A stretch of DNA of 60,103 bases from Vitreoscilla sp. (GCA_018780145.1 JADMKA010000021.1:1-60103), one strand, 5' to 3'; counted from the first letter of the stretch, positions 43,101-51,592 are shown. The notes: generated from the letters alone by a model not told the origin. Numbers and translations are program-made.

Positions 43101-44424
43101 GGGCAGCTCCCTCGGTGGGGGTTGATTTCTGATCAGCGCTCAAGGCATGGAGAAAGCTCACCAGGTCGGTCACCTCGGCTTCGCTCAACTCGATCGGGGC
43201 ACGCTCAGCGTGCTTGGAGGCGCTTGCACCGGCATGGCGATGGGTCAGCTCCGAGTGGCCCACCGCCGAATGCGGTGCCGCGACGTAGTGGCGAACCACC
43301 TGCTCCAGCGTGCCGAACTGACCGGCGTGCATGTAGGGCGGCCGGCCCGCCACGCCGCGCAGGCCCGGGGTCTTGAAGGCCCCCTCCAGCGCCGGGTCGT
43401 CACTCACCATGAAGCGAAGCTCCTGGCACTGCTCGGGCCGGGCGTCGCTGAACGGCCCCAGGCAATTGAACTCGTCGCTGCGCACCTTCGCCGTCACGGC
43501 GGCGCGGCCGCGGTCGGGTCGGGCGGCATCGCGCGGCGGCACGCCGGTGTTGTGGAACTGCTGGTCGCTCAGGAGCGGCCCGTTGTGGCAGCTCACGCAC
43601 TGCGCCTTGCCGATGAACAGCCGCAGGCCCCGGACCTCGTCGGCCCGCAACTGGCCCTGGGCTGCGGCGTCGCCGCGCTGCACCGCTTCGAGATAGCCGT
43701 CCAGGCGCGTGGGTGCGTGCTGCAGCGTCTTCTCGTACGCCGCAATCGCCTTGCCGACGTTCGCGAACACGCGTGACACATCCTCGCGCCGCCGCGGCTC
43801 GATCGCCGTCCACGCCGCCTGCTCGGCCGCGCTGCCTTGGGGGCCGGCATCACCGGGCAGTCCGTCCAACCGCGGCATCGCGCCGAAGAGGGCTTCGTAG
43901 CCCTGGCGGTGATGCCTGGCCACCACTTGCGCCACCTGCGTGCGGTTGGTGCCGTGCTCCACCGCATCCTCGAGTGGGCCCAGCGCCTGCGACCACAGAC
44001 TGTCCTTGCGGCCGTCCCAGAACAGCCAGGTGCTGTGGCCCGCCCCGACGATGGGCATGGCGCGGCGCGAGCCCATGCCCACGCCCTGGCTCACCGGCAG
44101 CCCGTCCTGGAACTGCTTCGCCGGATCGTGGCAGCTCGCGCACGAGACAGCACCGTTGCGGCTGAAGCGTGCGTCGTTGAACAGGCGCCGACCGAGTTCG
44201 ATGGCCGCGGGCTGCTTCTCCACGGCGTTGGACGGATCGGCCGGCACCGGCGGCAGCCGCTGCAGGCTGAGCGAGGCCAGCACGGCCCGCTCTTCGGCGC
44301 TCCAGCGCACCACGCCCGCCGCGGCCTCGGGTGGGCCGGCATGGGCCCATGTCACGGGCAGGGCCGCGCACACGGCCGCAGCGGCGCTGCCGAGCATCCA
44401 GACCATCGAGGCATGTCTGCGCAT
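43087..44424 (-). CDS. Dihaem c-type peroxidase-like protein (MauG/CcpA type)
   Basis: The 445-residue protein has a signal peptide (about 1-29) and two haem motifs, CASCH at 95-99 and CVSCH at 276-280, in the two-domain layout of bacterial dihaem peroxidases. ELGRRLFNDARFSRNGAVSC precedes haem 1, and KTPGLRGVAGRPPYMHAGQF carries the Met/His region. Such proteins reduce peroxide or modify proteins (MauG). It is encoded between a FixH-like lipoprotein and an RND pump, an unusual setting. It overlaps the outer-membrane factor start. Clear GGAGA upstream of the ATG at 44424. Confidence 0.88.
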   Translation of the reverse strand: MRRHASMVWMLGSAAAAVCAALPVTWAHAGPPEAAAGVVRWSAEERAVLASLSLQRLPPVPADPSNAVEKQPAAIELGRRLFNDARFSRNGAVSCASCHDPAKQFQDGLPVSQGVGMGSRRAMPIVGAGHSTWLFWDGRKDSLWSQALGPLEDAVEHGTNRTQVAQVVARHHRQGYEALFGAMPRLDGLPGDAGPQGSAAEQAAWTAIEPRRREDVSRVFANVGKAIAAYEKTLQHAPTRLDGYLEAVQRGDAAAQGQLRADEVRGLRLFIGKAQCVSCHNGPLLSDQQFHNTGVPPRDAARPDRGRAAVTAKVRSDEFNCLGPFSDARPEQCQELRFMVSDDPALEGAFKTPGLRGVAGRPPYMHAGQFGTLEQVVRHYVAAPHSAVGHSELTHRHAGASASKHAERAPIELSEAEVTDLVSFLHALSADQKSTPTEGAAHVRR

Positions 44425-44455
44425 CGTCGTCTCCTCAGGTTCTTGGTTCGGTGCT

Positions 44456-44902
44456 TCAGCGGCTGGCGCCGGCTTCGGCGACGACGGTGTTGAAGGTCAC
44501 CCGGTCGGTGCCCGCAGGGCCGTCGATGGCGAGCTTGATTTCCCACCAGCCGGTCATGCTGAACTTCATGCCCTCGATCAGGTAGCCGCCATCGGGCAGT
44601 TCGCGCGTTACCTGCGGCTGCGTGGGCAGGCCATGGCCGTGCTGCGGCATGCCGCCGTCGACCTTGATGCGAGCGTTCGGCACCGGTGCGCCGGAGGGCG
44701 ACGTGAGCTGCACCTGCCACGCGTGCAACTGGTTGATCGCTGCCGGCTTGGCGGGCGCCTGCAGCGTGACGAGGTACTTGTTGTCGACCGTCGGGCGCGT
44801 CAGCGCCAGATCGAGATCCTTCGGCGGCGACATGCAGCCGGTGGTGGCGGCCAGTGCGGCCCAGGTGAGTGCGGTGGCGAGGATGCGGTGCATGGGGTGC
44901 AT
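44456..44902 (-). CDS. FixH-like lipoprotein
   Basis: The 148-residue product has a lipoprotein signal peptide (MHPMHRILATALTWAALAAT, then TGC with the lipid Cys at 23). The FixH/YtkA-like region holds HAWQVQLTSPSGAPVPNARI, VDGGMPQHGHGLPTQPQVTR and IEGMKFSMTGWWEIKLAIDG, a beta-sandwich with conserved Met/His residues that could bind copper. The start at 44902 has AGGAGC at a good distance; another Met three codons later is possible. It is the first gene of the minus-strand operon and probably extracytoplasmic. Confidence 0.82.
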   Translation of the reverse strand: MHPMHRILATALTWAALAATTGCMSPPKDLDLALTRPTVDNKYLVTLQAPAKPAAINQLHAWQVQLTSPSGAPVPNARIKVDGGMPQHGHGLPTQPQVTRELPDGGYLIEGMKFSMTGWWEIKLAIDGPAGTDRVTFNTVVAEAGASR

Positions 44903-45109
44903 GGGGTGCTCCTGAACGGGTGTCGGGTGTTGAAGGAGTTCAACCCGCGGTTCTTGAAGACCACGGGGTGCATGCACTTTCGGGTCCGGTCCGTTCAGGC
45001 GACAGTGCCGCGCGATGAGCGGTGCGCTGGCGTCCGGCAGCGGTCGAACACGTCGACCGAGTGGTTGACGTGATGCGATGGAAGGGAGCCGGTTCAGCCA
45101 GGCGCTTTG

Positions 45110-45281
45110 GACGGGCCCCTCGGCGCAGATGCCGGGCCATCAGCTGACGCTCGGGCGGCAGCACATTGGGCAGGTCGAAGGCGATGAGCCCGAGTGCCGG
45201 CGCCATGGCCCGTGCGATGCGCTCGGAAGCCGTGGCGACGAAGTCCGAGCGGGTTGCCACCACCAATGCCGCGTAGCTGCT
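45110..45281 (-). pseudogene. Remnant of a LysR-family regulator (C-terminal part)
   Basis: The minus-strand frame reads SSYAALVVATRSDFVATASE, RIARAMAPALGLIAFDLPNV and LPPERQLMARHLRRG, matching the end of NodD-type LysR effector domains, where such text is followed by ADPAHRWLR. The DNA-binding half and the normal C-terminus are missing, and frames are broken around it. It lies upstream of the FixH/RND operon, which it may once have regulated. Confidence 0.55.
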
Positions 45282-45474
45282 GGGCACCGCCCTGCGCCGC
45301 CGCTTGGCTGCTGCCGTCATCCCGCTCGGTCGATGCCATCAACTGCTGCGGGAACCCAGCCGACGATTGGTCGCAAGGGGCTGTCTCTGGAAGGCGCCGC
45401 CGCCGACAGTAGTGGCCATCGAAGACACCGTGTCGTCGAGCCCCTGTGACCCATAGACGCCAAAGGAGCGATTC

Positions 45475-45615
45475 ATGAAAGACCTGCTGCAAGTCCTCGC
45501 CAGCCTGTTCACCCGTCTGCGCACCCCCAGCATCGAGGAGCAATACCTGGCGCAGGCTATCGATGCGAACGACCTCGAAGTTCGTCTTCAACACATCGAA
45601 CGAGGACGTCGCTGA
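45475..45615 (+). CDS. DUF3563-type small protein (46 aa)
   Basis: The 46-residue product starts at an ATG with AAAGGAG about 8 nt upstream. The sequence LASLFTRLRTPSIEEQYLAQ then AIDANDLEVRLQHIERGRR matches the pattern of DUF3563, short proteins common in Burkholderiales with a YLA...D..DLE.R motif. Function unknown. It lies alone between the LysR remnant and the convergent LytR-type gene. Confidence 0.72.
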   Translation: MKDLLQVLASLFTRLRTPSIEEQYLAQAIDANDLEVRLQHIERGRR

Positions 45616-45664
45616 ACTTCAGGCCCGCCCGTGAGCGACACGCGGGCAGGCCTGGCGCCGCCAG

Positions 45665-46471
45665 CTACATCGGCCGGAACAGGTGCGCGAACGCGCGGCT
45701 GACCTTCAAGGGCCGCTGCAGGCCGCGCACGGCCAGGCTGTAGTGCCCGATCTCGTCGCGCGTCGCGCTCAGGATGGCGTTCGAGTTCACCATCACGCTG
45801 CGGTGCACCTGGATGAAGTCGGTCGAGTCGATGCGCGCCATCAGCTCGCGCAGGCTCATCCGCACCAGCGCCTCGCCCGCAGGCGTCACGACGTTCACGT
45901 ACTTCTCCGTCGCCTCGAAGCAGACCACGTCGGCCACCGGGATCATGCGCACGGTGTTGCCCACGCCGGCGCGGATGACCTTGATGCGCTCCCCCGGCTC
46001 GGCCTGCGGCTCCGCGATCGACTGCATGCGCCGCATCAGCGCGGCCCTGTCTCCCGCGCCCGGGGACGTGGTTCGCCCGACCAGCCGTGCCTTCAGCCGA
46101 TCGACGGTCTGCTGCAGCCGCTCGGCCGTGGCGGGTTTGAGCAGGTAGTCGACCGCTGCGCGCTCGAACGCCGGCACCGCGAATCTGTCATAGGCCGTGA
46201 TGAACACGAAGAGCGGCTCGGCCCTATCGTCGGGCCAGTCGTCGGCCACGACTTCGGCCACCTCCAGGCCGGTGCGACCTGGCATCTTGATGTCCAGGAA
46301 CATCACGTCGGGGGCATGCGCCAGCCCCAGCTCCGTCGCCTGCAGGCCGTCTTCCGCGACGCCGAGGATGCGAAGCTCGGGCCACACCTGTTCCAGCAGG
46401 CGGGTCAGGGTGCGCGCGAGAACGGGTTCGTCCTCGGCAATGACCGCGGTGGGGGCGATGGCCAGGGTCAT
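45665..46471 (-). CDS. LytR/AlgR-family response regulator (LytTR domain)
   Basis: The 268-residue product has a receiver domain with D60 as phospho-acceptor (PDVMFLDIKMPGRTG) and the Lys in DYLLKPATAERL, then a C-terminal LytTR DNA-binding domain (about 165-265, with VVCFEATEKYVNVVTPAGEA and FIQVHRSVMVNSNAI). The start at 46471 has a reasonable GGGACC upstream; upstream in-frame sequence is not protein-like. It lies 59 nt downstream of its kinase gene. Confidence 0.92.
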   Translation of the reverse strand: MTLAIAPTAVIAEDEPVLARTLTRLLEQVWPELRILGVAEDGLQATELGLAHAPDVMFLDIKMPGRTGLEVAEVVADDWPDDRAEPLFVFITAYDRFAVPAFERAAVDYLLKPATAERLQQTVDRLKARLVGRTTSPGAGDRAALMRRMQSIAEPQAEPGERIKVIRAGVGNTVRMIPVADVVCFEATEKYVNVVTPAGEALVRMSLRELMARIDSTDFIQVHRSVMVNSNAILSATRDEIGHYSLAVRGLQRPLKVSRAFAHLFRPM

Positions 46472-46530
46472 GAAGGTCCCTCTCGACGTGTCGATGGCAA
46501 TGGTGATTGGCGAATGCGGTGTGTGCCGGG

Positions 46531-47601
46531 TCAGGTGGGAATGAACACCAGGGCACTGACACCGGTGGGATGGCACCGCTCCAGGCGGAGACGGGCAGCC
46601 GGGCCGTAGACCGCCTGCAGCCGGTCACGCACATGCTGCAGGCCGTAGCTCGCATCTGCAGATCGCGCAGCCGGTTGATCTTCCTCGTCCGCGGGCAGCC
46701 CGAGGCCGCTGTCGTTGATGCGGATCTCGACGCCCGCGGGCGTCGCGCGCGCGACCACCTCGATGTTGCCCGGGCCGACTTTGGGCTCCAGCCCGTGCTT
46801 GATCGCGTTCTCCACCAGAGGCTGTAGCAGCATGGGCGGGACCTGCGTGGCCTCCAGGTCGGCCGGCAGTTCCAGCCGGAAGGACAGGCGCGGCCCCATG
46901 CGCAGCGCCATGATGTCCAGGTAGGCGCGCAACTGGGCGAACTCGCTGCTCAGGGCGACCGACTCGGTCTGCGACGCGGCCAGCGCACTGCGCAGGTACA
47001 CGATCAGCTGGTCGATCATCGACTCAGCCCGATCGACGTCCTCGCGCACCAACGAACGCAGGTTGGCCAGGGTGTTGAACAGCATGTGCGGCTCGAGCTG
47101 CGCCCGCAGCAGGCGCAACTGGGCGTCGACCGCCAGTCGCTGCGCCTCCGAGCGCGCGGCCGCTTCCTTCGCCAGCTGCTCGCGTGTCGCGTAGTAGTGG
47201 AGCCCCACGCCACCCACCAGCAGGGTGAATACGACAGGTATCAGGCTGACACTCATGTACCCGACCATGCGCAGCGGCTCGCCCAGCACCAGGAAGGCGA
47301 ACTGGTGCCCCACGATGAAGCCGGTCGGTATGGCAACGACCCCGGTCAGAGACCAGCGCGCCATCGGTTGGAATCGCGAGAAGGCGCGCGCGCGCCGCAG
47401 CAGCAGCACGCACGCCACCATCGTCATGCCCACGCACTCGTGGAACACCATCAGCCGAGGCCAGGTATCGAGCCCTGGGGACAGCAAGTACAACAGCGTC
47501 GCAGCGAAAGCCCAGAAGACAGCGGCGACGGCGATGGCCCGCAGCACACCTTTCAGCGTATCGGGCCACAACTCGGCGGTGGGCGTCGAAGAGAGATACA
47601 T
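46531..47601 (-). CDS. LytS-like sensor histidine kinase (His_kinase family)
   Basis: The 356-residue product has four to five TM helices in the first 160 residues, then a linker coiled coil and the His_kinase motif LRAQLEPHMLFNTLANLRSL with the phospho-acceptor His. The ATPase part shows PPMLLQPLVENAIKHGLEPK (N box) and IRINDSGLGLPADEED (G1). It pairs with the LytTR regulator downstream. No ligand-binding domain is visible, so the membrane part probably senses. Confidence 0.9.
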   Translation of the reverse strand: MYLSSTPTAELWPDTLKGVLRAIAVAAVFWAFAATLLYLLSPGLDTWPRLMVFHECVGMTMVACVLLLRRARAFSRFQPMARWSLTGVVAIPTGFIVGHQFAFLVLGEPLRMVGYMSVSLIPVVFTLLVGGVGLHYYATREQLAKEAAARSEAQRLAVDAQLRLLRAQLEPHMLFNTLANLRSLVREDVDRAESMIDQLIVYLRSALAASQTESVALSSEFAQLRAYLDIMALRMGPRLSFRLELPADLEATQVPPMLLQPLVENAIKHGLEPKVGPGNIEVVARATPAGVEIRINDSGLGLPADEEDQPAARSADASYGLQHVRDRLQAVYGPAARLRLERCHPTGVSALVFIPT

Positions 47602-47675
47602 GGTGGGCAGTGGTGCTACATGAGTGTGAGCCAGCCCGCTCGACTCTACAGCCGGCGTGGCGCAGCGCCAAGGCG

Positions 47676-48167
47676 CTAGAGGCTCGAGCCCAGCGCCATG
47701 ACGATGCCGACGCCGAGCCCGTAAGGTATGTGCGAGACCGTGCTGGCCAGCAGGGCGTTGGACCCGTGCGGCCCGCGCCGCCCGAACCAGCCCCAGCCGA
47801 AGGCCGGCAGCAGCAGCAACCAAGGCAACAGCGAAGTCGCCGCACCGAAGATCACGCCGGCCCAGAGGTGATGGGTGGGCACGGTGAAGCCCGCGGCATG
47901 GACGAAGGCCGCATACAGCAGCGCCACCCCGCCGCCGCCGATGAGAAAGTGGAACGCCCAGCCCGCCCGCACCTCCCCTGACCGTGCCGGGGAGCGGGCA
48001 ATGTCGGCATGCGCCCATTGCCCGTGCAGCAGGCCCAGCGCCCAGCGGCCGACCAGGGCGACGTTGACACCGCTCGTCAGGCCGGCCCGGGAGGCGAAGG
48101 TCTCGGTGATATCCATCAGGACGGCGCCGACGATGCCGCCGACAAAGGCCAGGACGAAGCTGTTCAC
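47676..48167 (-). CDS. DUF2938 membrane protein (second copy)
   Basis: The 163-residue protein starts at a GTG (48167) with AAGGAA upstream and has about four TM helices. The motif NVALVGRWALGLLHGQWAHA parallels the first copy's MVGRWVGHMPRGQFAHA, as does WAFHFLIGGGGVALLYAAFV. Function unknown. It lies just downstream of the metallothionein-like gene in the same direction. Confidence 0.8.
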   Translation of the reverse strand: MNSFVLAFVGGIVGAVLMDITETFASRAGLTSGVNVALVGRWALGLLHGQWAHADIARSPARSGEVRAGWAFHFLIGGGGVALLYAAFVHAAGFTVPTHHLWAGVIFGAATSLLPWLLLLPAFGWGWFGRRGPHGSNALLASTVSHIPYGLGVGIVMALGSSL

Positions 48168-48273
48168 GGATGGGTTCCTTCGTGTCGAAGCGGGGCGGTA
48201 TCGACCCGCGAGTTCAGGGTGCCGGCGGCAGCGGTCTGGCGGCCGCCGGCGTTGTGCCGCATGACAACCCGGT

Positions 48274-48459
48274 TCAGGATTGGGCGCAGCTGGCGCCGGC
48301 GCCGCATTGGCACTGCGTGCCGCACTGGCATTGCGGGCCGCATTGGCATTGCGGTTCGCAGGCGCGGGCGGCCTGCTCGGCGGCTTGCTGGCAGCCGCAA
48401 GTGCAGACGGTGCCGGGACAGGTGGCGCAGTTGCAGGCGACTTGCTGGGTGGTGTTCAT
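48274..48459 (-). CDS. Metallothionein-like cysteine-rich protein (61 aa)
   Basis: The 61-residue product has 14 cysteines, at 9, 11, 14, 19, 21, 23, 34, 38, 40, 44, 46, 50, 52 and 58. The second half is a tandem PQCQCG/PQCQCG/TQCQCG repeat. No aromatic residues, no signal peptide. That is the profile of a metallothionein binding Zn, Cu or Cd. It does not match SmtA-type bacterial metallothioneins by eye. A clear GGAG precedes the ATG at 48459. It diverges from a DUF3703 gene. Confidence 0.8.
   Translation of the reverse strand: MNTTQQVACNCATCPGTVCTCGCQQAAEQAARACEPQCQCGPQCQCGTQCQCGAGASCAQS
48302..48355 (-). repeat. Three 18-nt tandem repeats within the metallothionein-like gene
   Basis: Three in-frame copies of an 18-nt unit encode the PQCQCG/PQCQCG/TQCQCG repeat. 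Copies differ at a few positions. Such units can expand or contract by slippage, changing metal capacity. Confidence 0.7.
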
Positions 48460-48796
48460 GGTGGACTCCTTCGGTTTGCATCGACGACGGGATGTCTTCG
48501 ATGACTGCACTTTCGACGGAGCAGCGGCGCACGGACAGCCCCATGAGACGAACGGTCGGCACGCGTGCGGGAGCGGTCTCGCCGATCGACCGAGTGGTCA
48601 CGCCATCGCCGCGTGCCGGGCTGCCGGCGCCCGCACGCTGCGCCGGTCGCCGGCATCCACCGTTCGAGCGCGGGTTCGGACCCTTGCCGGACCGGTTTCG
48701 ACGCTTGGGCGCATGTTGCTGTCTCTGCCCGGCAGCGCCCGCGACAGTGCACCGCAGCGGACACATATCGCGTTCGCTGCAACCAGGAGCACCGAC
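48460..48796. other. Divergent regulatory region between metallothionein-like and DUF3703 genes
   Basis: About 337 nt without a supported gene. It must hold both promoters. No clear metal-regulator dyad (ArsR/SmtB- or MerR-type) was found by eye. Confidence 0.4.
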
Positions 48797-49120
48797 GTGG
48801 ACAAAGCGTACGAAAAGGAAGTGGAACTGGCCGACCAGGCAATGCAGCGAGATGACTTCGAGACCGCCTTCAGGCATCTCGAGCGAGCCCATGTGCTGGC
48901 CCAACGGATGACGGGCCGGCACACCTTCATCCACTGGCGGATGCTCGTGGCCGGCCTGCGCCGCGGCGACATGCGCGAAGTGGTCGGGCAGGTGCCGCGC
49001 ATCGTGGCCTCGATCCTGTTCTCGCGCCTGTGGGTGCCGCGCGGCAACAGCGGGCGGGCGCGTGTCAGTGCGTTCAAGCCGATGCCGGTGCCGGCGGACC
49101 TGCGGCACCTCGTGTCTTGA
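48797..49120 (+). CDS. DUF3703 protein
   Basis: The 107-residue product has a GTG start at 48797 with AGGAG 7 nt upstream. The helical sequence DDFETAFRHLERAHVLAQRM, then HWRMLVAGLRRGDMREVVGQ and the late PRGNSGRARVSAFKPMPVPA match the DUF3703 pattern (HLERAH..GQ, then VP.GN.G...VSAF.PMP.P.D). Function unknown. It is followed by a small membrane protein and a hybrid kinase in the same direction. Confidence 0.82.
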   Translation: MDKAYEKEVELADQAMQRDDFETAFRHLERAHVLAQRMTGRHTFIHWRMLVAGLRRGDMREVVGQVPRIVASILFSRLWVPRGNSGRARVSAFKPMPVPADLRHLVS

Positions 49121-49137
49121 GCTGGGGGGACCAAAGC

Positions 49138-49578
49138 ATGGAATACCTTGTCGGGATCACCCTCGCGCTGCTCTTCTGCGGCGCAGCGGCGGGGCTGGGC
49201 ATGGACCGAGAGCGGGCGTTTTATCCCGCCGTGGTCATGGCGGTCGCTTCCTATTACCTCGCGTTCGCGGTCGTCGATGGCCGCGGTGGGGTCATGGGGG
49301 CCGAGGTGGCCGTCGCGGCCGTTTTCATCGTCGCGGCCGTGGCCGGCTTCAAGCGCAGCCCGTGGATCGCGGTGGCCGCACTGGCGGGGCACGGCGTGAT
49401 GGACCTCTTCCACCACCATCTCGTGAACAACACCGGTGTGCCGCAGGCCTGGCCGGGGTTCTGCGCCAGCTTCGACGTGACCGCGGGGGCGCTGGTGGCG
49501 GTGCTGATGCTGGTGCGCGATGCACGTGCCCGCGGCGCGGCCCGGCGGACCAGAGGGGCGTCATGCCAGGCACTTTGA
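49138..49578 (+). CDS. Small membrane protein (146 aa)
   Basis: The 146-residue protein has about five hydrophobic helices, with LAGHGVMDLFHHHLVNNTGV giving a His cluster near the membrane surface that could bind metal (inference). Its start at 49138 lies 17 nt after DUF3703, and its end overlaps the start of the hybrid kinase by 16 nt. Family not recognised with certainty. Confidence 0.72.
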   Translation: MEYLVGITLALLFCGAAAGLGMDRERAFYPAVVMAVASYYLAFAVVDGRGGVMGAEVAVAAVFIVAAVAGFKRSPWIAVAALAGHGVMDLFHHHLVNNTGVPQAWPGFCASFDVTAGALVAVLMLVRDARARGAARRTRGASCQAL

Positions 49579-51371
49579 GCGAGGCGGCGCCGGCCGCGCC
49601 GGCGGCGGAAGCGGAGTCCGACGTCCGCACCGCGCTGGCCCGATTGGCGGCGTCGAATGCGCAACGCACTGCCGTTCTGCAGCTGGCCGCGATGGCGGTC
49701 GTCGCCGGCATGGGCTGGGCCGAGGATGCCCGCCTTGCCGCACTGCTGACCTTCGGCATGGCGCTGTTGGTGGGCCTCTGGCGTGTCACCCTCGGGCGGG
49801 TGGCCTGCGCGCCGGACGATCCGTCGGCGTTCGAGCCGCAAAGGGTCACCCGCAGCCTCACGGCGAATGCCGTCATGACGGGGCTCACCTGGATGCTGGC
49901 CAGCGTGACGATCCTGCCGCGGCTGGGTCCGATGGAAGAGGCGGTGTACCTGCTGCTGGCGTGCGGCACGCTGGTCGTCGGAGCCAAGTTCCTGCCCTTC
50001 GCCGGGTCGGCGTACACGATTCTCGTGGCCCTGCAGGTGCTGGGCCTGGCGGTCGCGCTCGTCGATGCGGGCAACGCCTGGTCGCTCGCGGTGCTGGCGT
50101 TGTGCGCGCCGTTCGGGCGCAGCCTGCTGCTGGCCGCACGCACCTACCGCGACACCGTGGCCTGCGCGATCCGGTCCGGCGCGCAGGCGCGCCTGGCCTT
50201 GGCCGCGCTCGAGCACTCGCGCGATGCCGAGCGCCGCGCGAGCGAGGCCAAGTCGCGCTTCCTGGCTACGCTGAGCCACGAGATCCGCACGCCGATGAGC
50301 GGTGTGCTGGGCGCCATCGACCTCCTCCGCCACGCCGGCCTGACGCCCGCGCAGGTCGCGCTCGCCGAGACCGCAGCCTCGTCGGGCGAATCGCTGCTGC
50401 GCATCGTCAACGACGTGCTGGACCACGCGCAGCTCGAATCTGGGCGCTTGAACCTGGTGCCGCGGCCGGCCGACCTCGCGGCACTGGCCCAAGGTGTGGT
50501 GCGGCTGTTCCAGCCCAACGCCCGCGCCAAGGGCCTGTGCCTCGATCTGAGCGCCGATGTCGGCGATGCCGGGCGGGTGCTGGTGGACCGCGAGCGCCTC
50601 CAGCAGGTGTTGATGAATCTGGTGGGCAACGCGGTGAAGTTCACCCGGGAAGGCGCGGTCGGCGTTGAGCTGCAGGCGCGGCGCCGCGCCGATGGGGCCG
50701 CTCACGTGACGCTGTGCGTGCGCGACACCGGCGTGGGCATCGGCGCGGACGCATGCCGGCGGCTGTTCGAGCCCTTCTACCAGGACCCGGCCGGGCCGAA
50801 GCGCGGCGGCAGCGGCCTCGGGCTGTCGATCTGCGAGCGCATCGTGCGCCAGATGGGCGGCCGCATCGTGGTGGACAGCCGGCCCGGCGCGGGCAGCGTC
50901 TTCCAGGTGGAGCTGGTGCTGGCCGTTGCCGAGGCCGCGGTCGCCGACGAAGCGCCGGATTCGGCCCTCCACGCCGAGTTGGGCGGGACCTTCCACGGTC
51001 ACGTGCTGCTGGTCGACGACAACGATGTCAACCGCTTGATCGGCACCGAGATGCTTCAGTCGCTGGGCCTGACGGTGACCGAGGCCGTGGACGGGCAGGA
51101 CGCGCTCGACCGGCTCGACAGCGGCGGCTTCGACCTCGTGCTGATGGACGTGCAGATGCCGGTGCTCGACGGCCACGCCGCGACGCGCCTGCAGCGCGAG
51201 CGCGAACGTCGCCTCGGCCTGCCGCGCACGACCATCGTCGCCTTGACGGCCAATGCCTTCGCCGAGGACATCGCCACTGCGCTGGCCGCCGGCATGGACG
51301 ACCACGTCTCAAAGCCCTTCAGCCGCGCGCAACTGTGCAGGGTGCTCGCCGCCTGCCTGATCCGCGCATGA
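49563..51371 (+). CDS. Hybrid sensor histidine kinase/response regulator
   Basis: The 602-residue product has an N-terminal membrane region (about 40-190, five or six TM helices), HisKA with H239 in FLATLSHEIRTPMSGVLGAI, HATPase with QVLMNLVGNAVKFTREG (N box) and CVRDTGVGIGADACRRLFEP (G1), and a C-terminal receiver (about 480-600) with FDLVLMDVQMPVLDGHAATR. It resembles hybrid kinases that feed a phosphorelay. No separate Hpt or output regulator is nearby. Its start overlaps the upstream membrane gene. Confidence 0.92.
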   Translation: MPGTLSEAAPAAPAAEAESDVRTALARLAASNAQRTAVLQLAAMAVVAGMGWAEDARLAALLTFGMALLVGLWRVTLGRVACAPDDPSAFEPQRVTRSLTANAVMTGLTWMLASVTILPRLGPMEEAVYLLLACGTLVVGAKFLPFAGSAYTILVALQVLGLAVALVDAGNAWSLAVLALCAPFGRSLLLAARTYRDTVACAIRSGAQARLALAALEHSRDAERRASEAKSRFLATLSHEIRTPMSGVLGAIDLLRHAGLTPAQVALAETAASSGESLLRIVNDVLDHAQLESGRLNLVPRPADLAALAQGVVRLFQPNARAKGLCLDLSADVGDAGRVLVDRERLQQVLMNLVGNAVKFTREGAVGVELQARRRADGAAHVTLCVRDTGVGIGADACRRLFEPFYQDPAGPKRGGSGLGLSICERIVRQMGGRIVVDSRPGAGSVFQVELVLAVAEAAVADEAPDSALHAELGGTFHGHVLLVDDNDVNRLIGTEMLQSLGLTVTEAVDGQDALDRLDSGGFDLVLMDVQMPVLDGHAATRLQRERERRLGLPRTTIVALTANAFAEDIATALAAGMDDHVSKPFSRAQLCRVLAACLIRA

Positions 51372-51373
51372 AT

Positions 51374-51387
51374 GCGCCCCGGGGCGC
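51374..51387 (+). terminator. GC palindrome just after the hybrid kinase
   Basis: GCGCCCCGGGGCGC is a 14-nt perfect palindrome three nt after the stop. It could form a hairpin, with a short T/C-rich tail; weak terminator candidate. Confidence 0.4.
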
Positions 51388-51472
51388 CTCACTCTCCAAC
51401 AACGGGATCGACCATCAAACCACCTTGGGTCTCGATGGGCATCGCCGCGCGCCTGTACGGCGCCGCGCGACC

Positions 51473-51592
51473 ATGAAAGCCGTCATCCACTCGCGCTACG
51501 GCAACCCCGAAGTGCTCCAGGTCACGACGCTCGAGCGTCAAGTGCCGCAGAAGCTTCGAGCAAGCGGCGGCATCGGCCCGTTTCTGGCGTGA
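51473..51592 (+). pseudogene. N-terminal remnant of a zinc-type alcohol dehydrogenase/quinone reductase
   Basis: The 39-residue frame reads MKAVIHSRYGNPEVLQVTTL then ERQVP, the typical start of MDR-type NAD(P)-dependent alcohol dehydrogenases and quinone oxidoreductases (family length about 320 aa). After that the similarity ends at once and a stop follows. It is a truncated gene next to the intact LysR gene at 51651-52568, which may once have controlled it. Confidence 0.65.

Noticed and set aside
48302-48355. Short tandem repeats that could suggest a CRISPR array
   Set aside because: Units are 18 nt, directly adjacent with no spacers, and encode an in-frame cysteine repeat.
48170-48796. Plus-strand frame upstream of DUF3703 containing repeated ALALRAALALRA text
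   Set aside because: It is antisense to the metallothionein-like repeats; DUF3703 starts at the GTG 48797 with AGGAG.
49254-51305. 683-codon minus-strand frame under the hybrid kinase
   Set aside because: Shadow of the kinase; the plus strand has complete HisKA, HATPase and receiver motifs.
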